This document shows positions 25,961 through 38,703 of a stretch of DNA of 64,000 bases, in pieces. The notes below the pieces were generated by a model. It was not told the origin of the DNA. It did no database searches and was given only the letters and a program-made list of their open reading frames with translations. The first letter of the stretch is position 1, and each line of letters begins with the position of its first letter. Position numbers and translations under genes: made by a program. The DNA is from Cardiocondyla obscurior (taxonomy: Eukaryota; Arthropoda; Insecta; Hymenoptera; Formicidae), in assembly GCF_019399895.1 (NCBI RefSeq), contig NC_091886.1, forward strand, positions 3,286,001 to 3,350,000, read 5' to 3'.

Positions 25961-28900
25961 ACGCCCGTCTTCTTCGAGGGCCCACTCCGTGATACCTCCA
26001 CCCCTCCCACTGCCCTCGCTCTACGAGAATTCGTCCTCGTCTCACTTGCAGTCGTAAGAAAAAAAAAAAAGAGGAGCAAGAGAAAGAGAGAAAAGAGAGA
26101 CCCTTTTCCGAAGGAAGCAAAATAGTACTTATATCTGTCCTTTATTCTCTCTTTCTCTCTCCTTCCCTTTCTCTCTTTCCACTCTCTCTTTTTCTCAGCC
26201 TTCCTTTCTCTTTATATCTCGCTGCATAAAATCGCTGAACCGAACATATGATTGCGACACGCGCAAATCGACGTGTTACGATCCCTCTGATCATGGTACG
26301 TAAACTATTTTTTTTTTTTCGCGTCTTTAAATTTACCAGAGTTGGATAATTTCGGTATTTTACGTTCGACGTATGTGAAAATAATCAGATTGATATGAGA
26401 CAATTATTTAGAATGTAAAAAAAAGTAATACCAATTATTAATGAGGGCTGATAATAATTTTCTAAGATCTTTTTAGATTAATTTGTCCGTATTTGATAAC
26501 GATTTGACGTGTAATTATGTATTTATTTAAACGCCTGCTCTATTATTATCGTTATTAAATTACATTTAATTAATAATAATTTATTTATCTGTATTTATTC
26601 ATATTATATTTGCGATATTGTTACTTCCAGATATAATTCCGTGTTTATTGTTGCAGCAATATTTGCAGCGACGGATAAAAAAAAGAACCAGGTCTCATTT
26701 CGTATTAAATTAATATTACTCGTCTATCGTAAACTTGTCGGCGAATTAAAAAAGAAAAAAAAACTATTTAATTATAATAAAAGTATGCATGTGCTTGCAA
26801 AGTTTAATTTAACGAACACATTCAATAGAGGTAATGAAAACATGAAATTTTCAAAACCACATTTCTATTTGAAGTCCCTTAAAAAGTATGTCAGGTCTCG
26901 CAAGGCCGAAGTAATATTGCATAATTTACATGCGCAACGTTCTATAAAGAAGATTGAAAATTACGTAGGCAATAAAATTAAATACGTAACAAAATATTAA
27001 TTATCTGAGCTTCGAACGCGCCCGAGAGTATTTGATAAGAAAAAATTAAATAGAAGGCAATATTAAATTCATCGAGGAATCCGAACCAAAAAGGGGAGAT
27101 AAAAAGCAACGAATCTAGGGCACCCCGCATAATTGTCATAATTATGTAAAAGAGAACCCATCCGTGCTGCAAAGTTGAATAGTTTTTTTTTTTTTTTTTT
27201 TTTTGAGCGTGGCTCTGGAAAAATATCAGTACGCTTTTCATGATCGATTCGCAATCCTAGGTTGAATATTAATTCCATTAAAACTAATTGAAATCAAATA
27301 AAAGAAATGGGGAACGTAGAATTCTCACATATATTTTGGCGCTTGTCCAAGGAATTTCCATCTTTTCCCTACCGACTCCGCGGGTCTCTCTTTCCGGCAG
27401 GCGCGCTAAAGGGAACGTATGACTTACATAAGTTCGAAGTTTCCGTACTCCGCTCGCCGCGAAAGTAATTTTGTCCGACGCGGGGATTTTAGAAGGTGCA
27501 GCGAAGAGGATTCTCCTACGTAATTTAAAGGGGTAGCAAGGAGAGACGGAAGAAATATCGGAATCCGGAGAGCAATGTAATGAAGCGGGCTTATTCGTGT
27601 CGCTTTCATCTCTTGATCTCGCGCTTCAACCCTGATCATCCTTTGAGATTTTATCCTTCTCTTAATCTTACTTCATTCCCATTCATTCTAAATGCGATCA
27701 ATTACGCGGAACTCCATTCTCGTTATATACGTACATATATTTTTTTTTTTTTCCACCCCTTTAACTGCGTACCGGAATTATAAAAATGTTAACGACAAAA
27801 ATACTGTAGACTGTAAAAACGAAAATTTTTCTTTTCGACACATCCGCGCTTCTCGTCGCCTCCGAGCACCTCCGCCTACTCATTCATTCTCATTCATCCT
27901 CGGAATGGAAGCGTTCATATTCGTGAGCGTTGGCGAACCGGGTGCCGGGGTGACACCGCGGGTTTCGGTGTCGCGCGACGCGTTCGAAAATGGTAAAAGC
28001 GATTTGTTGAATTGACAAGACAAACAACGTTCTCTCGCAGGACGACCTAGGATCGATTCTATTAAAACGAACGGCTCTGGAAATGCAAATCGGGAATTAC
28101 GTTGCCCTCCGTGAGTCCGAACCTATTATTCGTCACATCGTCCGAGCAAGGGATCGCGCGGCATGACGTCCCCGGAAAATTCATTAGCCCGCACGTGTGG
28201 AAAAAAGATAAATCGACCGGCGTGAAAGAAAAATGTAAATGTAAATGAAGACGTACGAGAGACTCTTGCCTTTTATCAGACCTATTCCAATCATTCTCCA
28301 TTCGGTACGCGTACATGCGTTCTGAAAATCCGTTCTTCACCCTAAATAATTTGCTTTCCTGTTCTCGGTATATTTAAAATATATTTGAAATCAATTTCCT
28401 CATTTCTATCTTATAACTTTTAATCCATTGATTTTTACTTCCCATTTATCGTCCACATTTTTTCCCCACCTTACGGTACCTAAATCCAATTTCAAGCACT
28501 CGAATCAGTTTTTAACGTCGAACAATATCCCGCATTTTATAGCTGGATTTTCTTTTCGCGGCCGTAGGAAAAAGAAAGGAAATATATGTTTGTCGCGCTA
28601 TTTGCGGCGAGTAAGGTAACAATCGTGTTACGGGCACGAGAAAACCGGAAGAGGAAAAGGGGGAGGTACAAGTTGTCCGCAAAAAAAAAAAGTTATTCCG
28701 ATAAAAATAAATGGAAATGCGAAAGCACGTACGTTCGAAAAACGGGCGTAAGCTTAATACAATACGTGACATTTTCCGTAATTCTGTCCTGTGTATACGC
28801 GCGCGTATGTAACTGCATGAACGTACAAGTACTGCGAGAGCCGCGCGCGTATGCGAGCTTGATAACAAACGGCTGTCAAACGCACCTGACCCTTCCTTAA

Positions 28901-31900
28901 TGATACTCGCAGGACATCTTGTCCTTTTCCCTGTTCTCGTCCCTCCCTTCTCGACCGCAATCGATTCAACAAGGCAAAACTAATTCCCTCGCATGTTAAT
29001 TAGAACACGGTCGACAGAAGTGACTTGTGTACACACATGCACCGGAAATGCCTGTTAGCTAAACATCCGTATGCGTATATGTACAAGCGCGTAAAAAAAA
29101 AGAGAGAATTGCGTATAAAAAAATATTTTAAAAAATGTACTGAATCCTTTCCGCCCGCGCGGGATTTTAAAACTCGTTCAATTTGAAGAATCCACAAGTG
29201 GAATATTACGAGGTAAGATAATAGCTCCGGTCTACGTTGCAATTAAAATTCATACGCGCGCGTTGATCTCCCCCGCGTTGTGCAATTTGTTTATCACACC
29301 GCGTTTCATTATTTTATTTGATTATCATCGCGAATGTTACTTTAGTAGATGTTTATTACGGGCATTTAATATATTTTTCACTTTGCCCGCGAGCGGCGGA
29401 TCCCCATCGCGTTATGCGCCGTAATCAAGTTATAATTAACAAAGTGATTTAGTTACAATTAAATTACGGCTACGTTGATCGGGATGAAACCAATTGGCTA
29501 ATCAAAATGTTATGACGTACTCGAGGGGTGAAAAAAAAAAAGATCTCGTCGTAAAATTGATGAAATTTATTTCCCGGCTGGAGAAAATTTATTATCCGAG
29601 AATGAGGGGACTTGCGTAAAATTTACGAAACTCGAGCGAGGGGTCCGGATGAGATCGCGTGAACCCGGAATGAAGAGACCCATTTGGGGAGACGAATTAC
29701 GCGAGGTTGCGTCGCCGCAGTCGTTTGATAACCGTTTCGGTGTTATCGGTTAATTAATATGTACATAAAGCGCGTCGAACCCGAAATGCTCGGCGGTACT
29801 ATCGGCAAAGGGGGGAGAGGGGGGTTTTAAAAGCTCATCATTAACAACGTATAACACGGCGCGCACGATGAATGGACGGACGGTTAAAGCAACGGGGCTG
29901 AGTATGGGCCAACGACCAGCGTTTCCCGCGAGATAAAAGTACGCTACGAGATAAGCCGCGCGACGGATTTTTTCATCCTGCCGAAGACGTGTGGGTGCAG
30001 GCCGCGCCGGAAGCGGAGGCCTCCTTCGGAGGGGTGTCACGGCAATCGGCGCGACACTGACTCTCGCGAATAGCGAAACCTAAATTTAACCCTTTTATCT
30101 ATCGCTTTCAGTAGAGTGGAAGCAACGAGAAGACGTTTGCATTCTATACTATTAATCGAATAATGTTAAAATTGTTTTAAGGTAGTTTTAATTTTAATAC
30201 GAAATATTCCGCAAATTATTATAATAATTATTATCAAAATCTATTTAAAAAAAAATTGTATAAATTTACGTTAATTAATTATTAATTAATGTCAATTAAT
30301 ATATTAATATTTAAAAAAAAGGGAGAGATTATTCAACTCCTATTGCACCTTTTGATTTTATAAAATAAAATATATCTCTAAATTAAATAATAAAAAAACA
30401 CTATCTAAATATATCCGCGATGTTAGAGATAGCCAGATTGTTAATATAACGAAATATTAAAATATTCAATTTAAGAAAGAACGGAAAGATTATGAATAGG
30501 TCGTGCCAGCGTGCATGCTTTTCGCGAGCAATGACGAATAATGCGATGGGGAAGAAAAAAAAAAATATATCGCCTGAGTGTATTAAGTAAAACAAGCGGA
30601 TAAAAACGTTGATACAGAAGTATCAAAATGATTCATAAGCAGACAGGCGCGACACGCCGGAAGCCACTGATTGTTCCGAAGGGTGGTGAACTTTTGCCAA
30701 GGGTCAAACGCCTTTTTCCCAATTAACAAGACCGGTCGTACGAATTTTTTTTTCGCAGCGATGGAAAATTAACGAGTGCCGATTATACGTTTGACCCATT
30801 ATAAATACATATTACTCGCGCGCGTGCACAAATGGTCCGCGCAATAAACAAATAAATAAAATAGAAATCAACTCGATATCGATTCGCCAATGCGGTTCAT
30901 TATTGTACTTCGTGAAACAGCTTTACGCAATACTTTTTTTTTTTTTTCGTAAATTAAAAGTGCAAACAAATGCAACGAAAAGCACAATAAAATGAACTAA
31001 ATTAATACTTAAACAATAAATTGTCCAGCGAACGGAAGCAGATTGTGAACAATAATCTCAGCCTGATAAGTTTACAATGAAACGGATACAATCGTTAAAC
31101 CAGCAAATACAAAATACATATAATATTTGCACGGGCATTAATGTTTTGCGATAGATAATGCGTGCTGTTCGAGTTCTGACACATATATTAATATGTATAA
31201 TATATTAATGTGTATCATAACAATGCGTGGGGAAACATCGAATTTAATGGACGAAATTATCAACACACAATCTGCTTCTCGTAAAATACGATATTGGTTA
31301 CAAAAGATAATTTATCAGTAAATCGAGAATCCACGGGTCCGTAAATTGTCGCAAACGATTCAACGACGTTAAACGATAATTGAAAGAAAAAAAAAATCAA
31401 AGAATAAAAAAAAGAAAAAAAAATTCCAATTTAATGAACAGTTTTTATGCGTAAAATAAATGTGCGATTATTTTATTGGTCGAAAGTTAAAAGTTAAAAT
31501 CGAAAAAGTTTAAGGAACATTTCGCAGTTCGAACATTTGAAATGAGAGTTGGAACTTGGTAATGTATTTCGACGATTTTGTAGACGTTTTTATCCGGCAA
31601 GGAGACGCGAGAAAAAATGTAAACAAACCACGCAGCGTTTCGGCTAAAAAACATCCGAGCGTTAGCAAAACAGCGTCAGGCGACTTGTTTATGTTCGTCC
31701 GATCGTCCAACTACTTACCGAGAAACGGACAGCAGAAAAAAAAAAAAAAAAAAAAGAAAGAAAGGAACAGGCGAGTATCGACAACGACCCGAAATGCGCA
31801 GCTAAATATCTACTGTTTTAAGACGCGAAATATAACGTTAAGATAAATTCAAAGTCACGAAAAAAATATTGCAAAAACATATTCACTTGAGAATATCATT

Positions 31901-32090
31901 AAATAAAATTGTAAAAAAAAAAAATCCACGGATGAATAAATTATACATGCATATATCAAAGTAATGATGCAGATTACGTTAATCGGAAACTATTCGCTCG
32001 GCACAAAGAAAATTAATTTCCCAATTGGTATAAAAATCGTACAAGTTCATAAAAAATAATGATATTAATAATATTAAATATTCGCATCAA
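25961..32090. other. Gene-free AT-rich stretch with small GC pockets
   Basis: No exon is supported. A CT-rich block lies at 26141-26215 and a poly(T) run at 27183-27204. GC pockets occur at about 27840-27990 and 29620-30060; each contains a small perfect hairpin (27951-27971 and about 30022-30038). An AT-rich palindrome lies at about 31176-31213. A lysine-rich frame at 26641-27000 (+) is best read as low-complexity AT-rich DNA. Confidence 0.5.
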
Positions 32091-33660
32091 GTGTCGGCCG
32101 TTCCGATTAAGAACCCGCATCTTTCGAATAAATCTCGCTCACCGATCGTTGTGTTAGCGTCGCGGCGCCGTCGTGTGCCTCAAGCATCCTCTCCTCCGCA
32201 GCTTTGTCCTTTTCCACCAAGCGACGAGCTCTCCCCGAGGCGCAAGACTTCCCGACACCTCGCGATCATTGTAATCCTTGGCTGCCGGCGAAGATCGCGC
32301 GAGCACCGCGGCGACGATTGTTCCCGCCGACGGTCCGTGAGATCCAGAAACTTGCTGAAACTGGTGCGACGACGACGATGTTCCCAACGAACGAGCCAGT
32401 CTTCTTCGCGATCCGAACAAAAGGTACACTCGCGGAATCGTTTACGCGAAACGAGCACGACGATGCCGGTGCTCAAGATGGCGGTTAACGGTGTCTTTGA
32501 AACCGGCGAGTTCGCGGCCGGAACTTTCGGGCTGTACGAAATCTACGTTTCCGCGGTACGGCCAAGTGAGAATCAATCATTCCACCCGCACACCCGACAC
32601 CCGGCACGCGCGCGAGTCGAAGGAAACTCGGCCGGGTCGACGAGCCCGCATCAAAGAGCGCGACGAACTTGGCGCGCGCGAGTCGCGCAACACGATCGTT
32701 GTAATCCGAATGCGACGGCGTGCCTGCGCAACTGCCGCCGCCGCGTTCACGGTGGAGGCGCAGGCTGACCAACACGATTGGCCGGCGAAACATGGCGGCG
32801 CTGGCAGCTTGCGCGCGACGCCAATCTGCGGCGCGCCTTAATTCAACCTGAAACAACGATCTATAATGAAGTATGTACACTATGAAGGCGGATATGATAT
32901 TTGCCGTTGTCGACGGCAAATGCCATATCTATCTCTTAATATGCCTCAGCCGTCGTCGCCGCGACAAATGCTAAATCTTTCCCTCAGGGTGCACAGCACG
33001 ATTGATGAAAAACGCGCAAAGCGCAAATTCGAATCGCGGAGACAGTCTATAATAAATCCCGGTTGGATAATTATCGAAATGGCAATCCTCCGTGCCTTTT
33101 CAGCAACTGACTTTATGTCGCCAGAAACAAGACCCTGTAGCAGCATCGCGAATTTTTTCTTACGCTCGAATGCACGTCGATTAGATTCGGTCGCGATTGT
33201 TGAAGATTCTCTGATCAATATCGTCGCTGGAATATCCGTATTTGCAGCATTACCGACGTAGAGTGCCGGTTTTGTCAGACGGCAACGCACCGTTTCAGTC
33301 CGACTGTTAAGAGAGAGCTCTGCCCGTGCTCTTCGATTTCGATATTCGAATAGACTTGCGTACGGAACGAGGCTTTTAATTATAATTGCTCAAGTCGACT
33401 TTGAAGACTCGTTTGACCGATAGCGAAGTTTGATCGAGTTGTATCCGCGCTATTTTCGTTACACTCGTCAATTCGGAAATAGATCGAGCTCGCTCTTGCA
33501 GAAACTAATTGGCCGGAATGACGCCATTAGGACCTCGCGGTGGACAATAGATTTCCCTCGGGAGTCTCGAAAGCGAATGCACGGATTTCGCGAGCTCGCC
33601 GACGACGATTCGCGGTCGCGACGTGACTACGACCCTTAGCTGGCCGTGATTAGATACAGC
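32091..33660. promoter_or_regulatory. GC/CpG-rich promoter-like island with two YY1-type motifs
   Basis: This is the most GC-rich block of the left half. It carries CAAGATGGCGG at 32474-32484 and AAACATGGCGGC at 32789-32799. Both match the YY1/Pleiohomeotic consensus, which in animal genes often lies just downstream of transcription start and overlaps the first ATG. The second motif opens a 19-residue frame (32792-32851). Both strands are open for more than 100 codons in several frames (32091-32768 plus; 32485-32919 minus; 32946-33290 both), so I do not choose a coding strand. It may be the promoter and first exon of a gene whose body I cannot trace. Confidence 0.35.
32792..32851 (+). CDS. 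Small ORF at a YY1-type start, presequence-like
   Basis: The ATG inside the YY1-type motif starts a 19-codon frame (M-A-A-L-A-A-C-A-R-R-Q-S-A-A-R-L-N-S-T, stop TGA 32849-32851). The peptide is Ala/Arg-rich with no acidic residues, like a mitochondrial presequence. It has no visible splice donor before its stop, so it is either a free-standing small ORF, an upstream ORF, or coincidence. Confidence 0.15.
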   Translation: MAALAACARRQSAARLNST

Positions 33661-35579
33661 AAACGGAAACGTTTGCATAAATACTTACGAAATTACTTAC
33701 GTTAAACGGTACTACAAATCAGAGCTGCTCGCAAGCCGGCCGCCAGTCGTCTACTGAGATATTCGTGCGAGAACTCGTCGGTAAAAAAAGTCTCCTATGT
33801 GTCGGCTCGAAGCAGCCAATCAAAACGCGATTCAAATTCTTGAATTTGAATTTAAAAATGTGTACAAAAATTCTGCTTCTTGTTAAATTAATTAATTAAA
33901 AGTTGGTAAAGTTTAAAAAATTATATTACGTATATTATATGTATATTAAAAAAAAAAGAGAGAGAAAAAGAAAGAGTTACATTTTAGAGTTTCTGCGCCT
34001 TCGGTACTTGTGCTTATTTATTTAAATACTACAAAAGTAATACGAAGTAAGATACGTGTCAGATTGAATATCTGATAGGTAGGAAATTATCTAAATCGAT
34101 CTCTCTCCAAACTGATAAGCCGGAATAGAATTGAGAGAGGCGATTATAAGACCGCGATTGGTATTATAGATTAGACTCCGACTACTTCGTCTTTTTATTT
34201 TTTGTTTTTTTTTAAATTTTTTTTATTATTGCAAGAGGATACACAGGTGTGCGAGCCTATATTGCGCTACGATGCACAATTCTATCGACCGTCGAACTCC
34301 TCGGCATCTTATCGGATGGTCGTTAACCCGAGCACTCGCTGCTTTTTTTTTTTCTTTCCACCTTTCTTACACAGTCGCGATTTCCTATCCACAATTGCAA
34401 AAATCGACTATCGCGTAGTCCCTCAGGATATATATTTCCCCTTCCGATGAACGGAACGCGGAAAAATCACACGAAAATCGTTGAGGTAAAATATGTATAA
34501 AAATTTGTATAATAATAAATTGTACCGCACGCTATAATCTGCATCGGTGAATGGACGAAAGGATCTCTGAGTGATCAGTAATTGCACGCAGGGACAAGAA
34601 TTAGACAAAGATTAATAAGAAAGAAATTAAGCAAACATTGATACGTACTTAAATTTATTATTGCCATAGTTTATACATCACATCTCTTTTTTTATTCTTT
34701 TTTTTAAATAATAGCTCACATTTTAGTCCTCATTTTATCTAACGACATTTAAGACCGTTTCTTCCAACTTCCTGGTAAATTTACCTATCAGATAAACATG
34801 TTCCTATCTTTATCTACTTAAAAAGTAAGATGAAGATAGACGTATGATTATTTGATAAGTAAATTCACCGCAAAGTTGGAACAATCGGGTCTTAGATTTC
34901 TGTACCAACGGCAATAGCGATGCCGACGGCGAGAACGATAAACGGGAGAACACGAGGAAGCGAGGAGAGAAACGCGAAATTTTCGGGTCGGTTTTCTGCG
35001 GACCTCCGCTTCGCTCGATGCCGAACGGAGTCGAGTAGTCACGCTCAGCGAGCCCGAGGCTCTGCTTGAATGTTGTACATCGGCAGTACCCAGTCTGCGG
35101 GGTTAACGTGTGCGTTTAAACACGGTGTCATCCAGTTATGATTTAACCAAGAAGAGAAATTTCAAAGTGCAATCGATAATCGATCGCGAATGGCGCGAGA
35201 ACGTCACGATTGTTTTTCAAGTTAGCAGCGACTGTCTCCGTCCGTCCTCGTAACTCCACTTGTATTAATGTAACATAGTTTTAAATTTGTGTTGTGTAAT
35301 TTTAAAGATGTTACACGTGCCGACGTCATAAGAACAACACGGTCAATTTTATAATAAATATTTAAAAAAAAAAGAGAGAGATTTTATCGCGCAGAGTTAG
35401 TTGATTTCAATGCGAGATAATTTTTCAGTTTAGCGTACAAAACTGAGTGCGAGTGAAAGATATCGTGTGGAAAAAGATAAAAGGAAAATTAACCAAGATA
35501 CGTTTGAAACATAATAATAATTTGACAAATAAAAATAGGGGAAAAACGTGATATTTAGAAAGAAACATCGTTCGCAAAA

Positions 35580-35663
35580 ATGACGGGATTTATTCCATTT
35601 TTTGGCAACTTCTCTTCGGATGCTGTGACGAAGCTCGCGATAGAACGCGGAGATCGCTGCAAG
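35580..35663 (+). CDS. Candidate first coding exon, unidentified
   Basis: An ATG at 35580 opens 28 codons (M-T-G-F-I-P-F-F-G-N-F-S-S-D-A-V-T-K-L, then A-I-E-R-G-D-R-C-K) that end at an AAG/GTTTGT donor-like site. About 100 bases on there is a strong acceptor (T-rich, then ATTTACAG ending at 35766). It begins a short segment that stays open in phase 0 for 26 bases up to a GTAACT donor. The pattern resembles two small exons, but I could not find a third and recognise no family. Chance is quite possible. Confidence 0.2.
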
Positions 35664-36278
35664 GTTTGTAGTATTTTATAATATATACTATTCGTGAATT
35701 GTGAAATAAAAGAAAAAAGAATAATAATTAAAAATGTATAAAAAAGAAAATTGATTTTATTTACAGAATGCAATTTTTATTTGTCTGATAAGGTAACTGA
35801 TAGACATCGATAGATATTTGTGTCACAATCATATCTCTTTATTATTATATAATACATTTCAAAATATGATAAATAGAACACTTGATAAAAAAAATAAAAG
35901 ATTGATTTTTAAATGTGTCTTGAACACCTCTTCATAAATACGCGATAACGTACGTAAATAAATTAAAGATCGCGAATTGATTTTTGCCGTGCTTTCAAAT
36001 CGGAATTCAAAATGCAGTTTGCAAAATTTATTTCCCCGGCGTGGGAAATAATAAATTCGCGATTTGTCGGCAAAAATTTGATCGAATTCATAATTCCGAA
36101 CAATAATTTATTTTCTGTCCGATGCAATTTCCTGCATGCCTCGAACATGAAAAATCGATCGGTGCATCTGTCGGCTCGAACTCTGTATTTATATAACCAT
36201 CTTAAAATATGTTCTACGAAATACAGTAAAATAGAATTAAAATATTTTGTACGAATTAATGTTATTCGCTTCATCGAG

Positions 36279-36296
36279 ATATATATATATATATAT
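36279..36296. repeat. (AT)n microsatellite
   Basis: About nine AT dinucleotides are followed by a T run. Similar short AT runs occur at 15220-15238 and 44571-44588. Confidence 0.85.
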
Positions 36297-38089
36297 TTTT
36301 TTTAAATAAAATCGTAGGAGTCTAAAAGTGAAGGAAGCGTACGAAATACATTCTTATCTGTTCTGTAACGAGGGAATATTAGCATCATTATATCATTACT
36401 TCGTGCCATTATAGTCCGCCGTAATCGCATCTCTTACACTTCGCTACGCCCGATGCGAATATATCGGTTTTAATAAATTTAAGCTCGACGCGGGTGTTAC
36501 AAAAAATATGTATACAGAGGAACATCCACATTCTGCAACTTAATCTATTTTAAGGTACCCATGGCTTTCGCAGATTCATTATCCTCGTACGCAAAATTGG
36601 GTCTACGAATTATTTATGCTCGCGCAAATCAAGAGAAATCGCGAAACGAGGTCGCATTTAGAAACTTTATCGATAACCGACGTCAGCAGACAATTGAAAC
36701 AATCTGCAAGCGGTTTTATATTCGGATTGCACGCATTGAGAATCGGTTGAGGATTAAGCACGGTACGTTTCATTTATTTCTGTGAGATTTTGCATTATTA
36801 GAAATTGAAAGAAAAAAAAGAATTTAGAAATTATTAGAATTGAAAACCAAAAAGAAATTTTTTATCTTATCAAGTATTTATTTTAAATTGAAATTTCAAT
36901 TGCACGTTTATAAAAATATAATGTATATCAGTCGCGAATCAAATCTTTAAGGTGTAAGGATTTTGAGGTGAAATTTTGTTCGCGTAGAGAGATAAATTTT
37001 CGGAAACGACCAGGTGACTAAATTGCAATTCTCAATGGTCAAATATTACTGCCGGGTGTTACGTCCTGGACAATAGTGGCTATTCAAGGAATTAGGGACA
37101 CCAGTATCTCTGTATATGCGCGACACGAGGAAACGATTTGATGCTTTGGGAAGGGAAGTCTGCTCTCGTAGGAGGGCACCGTGCCAGGAAGCCGATATTG
37201 CTGCGAACGAGACCTCACCGAGCGTGTTTATGTGCATGAATGTGTGTAGGGTGCGACAGGCTCATTGTCCGATAGTTGGCTTTTATCAAAAAGTTATGCT
37301 AAACAATCGCCAAAACTCCTTCATTAAAAAAAAAGCACAAAGACTGCAGTTCCCTAATTTAATTAATCCGCATTAATTCGTTTAATTAATATAAATTATT
37401 TGTGCGTGTAAAATAGGTTTATAAATATATTATAACAAAAGATATAATTTCTAATATGAACTGCGGGATTATTTAAATTTCTAAACCGCGTTTCAGTTTC
37501 TAATAATGTAAAATAATTTTTAAATAAATTTCTATCGCAGCTTCTTAATAAATTATAAAGCATTGAGGGCTTGTTTTTCGAAGCAATTAAAGCAACAGGC
37601 AGCATAATGCAGTCCTTTCGGTCGTACAGTTATTATCGCGTCTCTAAGAGCCTTCTTTAGAATCTCTTTGTACAAAAGAACGGGTGCCAGAAGACCGGTC
37701 TTTCTCTCTTTGTAGATGTCGAATAAAATTTAAAAAAAAAAATTAAACCGGATGAGAGACTTGCGCGCAACCTTATAATAAAACAGACTTAAGTGAAGAA
37801 ATAGTTTACGTAATCAACTTAAAGGAATGAATATAGTTAGCGAATCAATTAAAAAAAAAAATGTTTCTGGTAATACAAAAAAATAATAGCCGCCGCAATC
37901 CTAGTTTCCTTTCCGTTTCCTTTCTCACCGTTGTCGTGGAAGTTCGGTTTTCTGGGTGCCATGACCGTGATAAAAGTTACGCGTCACGAATTGCTAATCA
38001 GATACACGGTTTCGTTCATTCTTTATCGCATTAGCGTAACACATCAGTCAACTGTGGTCAACAGCCGCGACTGGTTGATTCGAGAGCAT

Positions 38090-38703
38090 CGTAAGTGCAT
38101 ACTAATTAATAGAGTTGTTACAATAGATCAAAATTTATATAACATATACCGAGAGCAGCAAGTTACCAAGACGCTTGATAGCAAGCCTGAAGGAACTTTC
38201 AGTGAGAATTGCGTGATATTTAACTGAGCGCGAAACGTAACTAATCATTGAGAAAAAGAGAGGTCGTTTTCATCCGTTGTTGAGAAATAGGCAAGAGGCG
38301 ATAATTGACAATTCTAGCGTGCAAGACGATATAAGGTTAAATGATAAGCATAGATAATTTCTCGCCGTTCAATAAAACCGTGGAAAAAGCATAATTTTCT
38401 AAACTTCCATATCGTGGGTCAACTTTATAATCCCCGCAATTGCTAGTTCACGTTGTAGAAAACAAATGTAAGTAATATTGAGAACAATCAAATAATAAAC
38501 GCACTTTTTAATCATTGCTAATTGAAAATCAACGGCTTGTAGAGAAGGTACTTGTACAAAGATTATGTTCCCTATAGTAAAAATTTGTTTAGTTTTCTGA
38601 GAGCCTATTTTCGTTTCTTTTAACGAATTCGTTTCAACCAGTTGTCTCGAAATCTCGGTTACAAATTGCGAATGTTAATTTTATTTAGGAAGGCCGCAGA
38701 GGG
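38090..38703 (+). promoter_or_regulatory. Probable 5' leader/intron of the beta-glucuronidase gene
   Basis: A pyrimidine-rich acceptor (TTTTATTTAG, ending at 38689) lies 14 bases before the start codon at 38704, implying an upstream non-coding exon. Two perfect GTAAGT donor motifs precede it, at 38091-38096 and 38468-38473, and either could end the leader exon. I see no clear TATA box. The transcription start cannot be placed. Confidence 0.4.

Larger units (their letters stand above)
33661..38089. other. Gene-poor stretch upstream of the beta-glucuronidase gene
   Basis: Mostly AT-rich DNA with an (AT)n run at 36279-36296 and a GC pocket at about 34900-35120. One weak exon candidate (35580-35663, +) is listed separately. 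Nothing else is supported. Confidence 0.5.

Noticed and set aside
26641..27000. 119-codon lysine/asparagine-rich plus-strand frame
   Set aside because: Composition follows the local AT-rich DNA; no domain, no splice context.
32091..32768. 225-codon plus-strand frame in the GC island
   Set aside because: Arg/Ser/Pro-rich composition typical of translated CpG-rich DNA; opposite-strand frames of similar length are also open and no family motif is visible.
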